Of a DNA stretch of 64,000 nucleotides, positions 62,390 through 64,000 are shown piece by piece. Both the position numbers and the translations under genes were made by a program. The stretch's first letter is position 1, and every line of letters begins with the position of its first letter. The DNA is from Ailanthus altissimus (Eukaryota; Streptophyta; Magnoliopsida; Sapindales; Simaroubaceae): contig OX327697.1 of NCBI GenBank assembly GCA_946807835.1, forward strand, positions 11,653,001-11,717,000, in the 5' to 3' direction. Under the pieces are notes generated by a model, which saw only the letters and a list, made by a program, of their open reading frames with translations, searched no databases and had not been told where the DNA came from.

Positions 62390-62539
62390 TTTCTCCTTGA
62401 TCAAGGCATCATAAATAGTCGGGTCTAACTTGAGTTGCTTAGTTCCTTTGACAGTTTTTAATCCAATAATTACATGACTAATGCTTTTACCATAGCCACC
62501 TGTGACACCGTCCGTTTCTTCTGGGGAGAGTTCAGTCAC
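62390..62539 (-). CDS. RUVBL1: RuvBL1 exon 4
   Basis: 50 codons, [20 protein letters not shown] to [12 protein letters not shown]. Acceptor TTGTTTTAG|G and donor AAA|GTGAGG are good. Residues closely match plant RuvBL1 domain II. Confidence 0.9.
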
Positions 62540-62564
62540 CTAAAACAACACCAGAAAAGCATCA

Positions 62565-63139
<575 letters not shown>

Positions 63140-63581
63140 TCAAAGAAAAATAAAGTGATGAAATACTAAAATGTAGGATCAGACTACAATCCCATAGGCT
63201 GATTCCATAAATATTTCCACATATCGTACAAGGCCTAAACTAAATGTCTACGACCACCCCTTGTTTTTGGATCCTCTGTTTCCTCAACAAAGGGGCAAAG
63301 ATAAGCACACAGCAACTAACCCAAATTGTAGACCTTCATGACTATAAATACAAATATAATTCATAGAGCCCAAGGCCAAGTAAAGAAGCAAAAAAAAAGT
63401 CTGGAGATTCAAACATCAAACGATGTATGTTTTGTTTTTGCAAAAAAAAAAAAAACGAAAGAAAGTACCGCACAGAGAATAAACCCTAAAGAGGAGCCAT
63501 TTATACTTGGTGAGGAAAGCGTGAAAATAAGACTAAAATGGATGCTGAATAATCAATTGGAGGGAGAAAAAGCGGGAGAAC

Positions 63582-63671
63582 CTCAAGGCCAAGGCCTTTA
63601 ATGTGAGTGTGGGCAGCGATTCGCTGCTTCTTTGCTGTAGACTGTAGTTCTTCTATCTTCATTTTGTCCAT
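63582..63671 (-). CDS. RUVBL1: RuvBL1 exon 1
   Basis: 30 codons, MDKMKIEELQSTAKKQRIAA then HTHIKGLGLE, the canonical N-terminus. The first ATG (63671) is chosen because it matches family length; ATG codon 4 is the alternative. The donor GAG|GTTCTC at 63581 is acceptable. Confidence 0.9.
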
Positions 63672-64000
63672 CTTCTTCGCAGTTCAATGTACTCGCCTTT
63701 GCATATAGAACTCTTGTTGTGCTTTGTGTTTGTGTATGTGTTCGTGTTCGGTTTCAGCAGCAGCTTCGACTTTTAGCCGCTTTTCCAATTTCTAGCACTA
63801 GCAGCTTCGGTGCCGCCGAACATAAAGGTTTAAAAATTAAAACCTCTGCTCTGCTACACTAAAAAGGGATAATTTACATCTAAGTCCTCATTGTTTCGCT
63901 AATAATTAGACAGAAACCAGAAGTTTGTCGAAAAAGCCAAATAAATCCCTCAAGTCATGTTTGCAAATTTTTCAAACAAGATTACTGATTATTTTACCAT
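63672..64000 (-). promoter_or_regulatory. RuvBL1 5' leader and probable promoter
   Basis: Upstream of the start codon, minus strand. GC content and CT-rich stretches differ from the TE-rich DNA to the left. I see no single convincing TATA box and give no transcription start. Confidence 0.45.

Noticed and set aside
63338..63601. 87-codon plus-strand frame next to RuvBL1 exon 1
   Set aside because: Lies in intron 1 and overlaps exon 1 antisense; lysine-rich from A runs and without recognisable domain.

Overview
This window is nuclear DNA from a flowering plant, probably a eudicot. It is AT-rich, has GT-AG introns, and carries plant-type Ty1-copia and Ty3-gypsy retrotransposons. Only two stretches derive from host protein genes: the 5' part of a RuvB-like 1 (RuvBL1/RIN1) gene on the minus strand at the right end (62390-63671), and an intronless, stop-ridden copy of a cytokinin-activating LOG gene (4991-5662) lying inside an LTR retrotransposon. 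I found no rRNA genes, functional tRNA genes, CRISPR arrays or bacterial-style operons.

Layout from left to right. 1-3190: a decayed Tat-type gypsy element, with integrase C-terminus on minus and an antisense coiled-coil ORF on plus. 3349-7911: a plus-strand gypsy-like element whose interior holds the LOG copy in place of pol. 7912-10377: two related LTRs in opposite orientation. 10378-13449: LTR fragments. 13450-22217: minus-strand copia element 1, with a solo LTR nested in it. 22218-34800: a second, larger minus-strand Tat element (LTR, gag, RNase H, integrase, antisense ORF) broken by two more solo LTRs. 34801-42937: plus-strand copia remnants and long LTRs. 43402-57489: minus-strand copia element 2. 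Its 3' LTR is split by an opposite solo LTR (44721-47155), and its pol is split by a plus-strand gypsy fragment with a retropepsin (49674-52960). 58050-62091: a palindromic Mutator-like foldback element containing one solo LTR and two MITEs. 62390-64000: RuvBL1 exons 1-4 and upstream leader.

The history is one of repeated nesting. Target-site duplications support the insertion order at several places: ATCTC, AGAGG, ATAAC, CTTTC/CTAGC, TTTAAAYAA, ATCAACACAA and TTTATGAAA. Solo LTRs are common, which points to frequent LTR-LTR recombination. No retroelement here has an intact polyprotein. The RuvBL1 copy has good exons 1, 2 and 4, but exon 3 lacks a usable splice acceptor and the later exons are absent from the 62 kb downstream, so it is probably a truncated pseudogene.

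The observations most worth following up are: the retroelement-borne LOG copy; the broken RuvBL1; the 4-kb palindrome; a four-copy leader motif that has changed in concert between two copia elements while keeping identical spacing; and GC-rich AGCGCC clusters recurring in unrelated elements.
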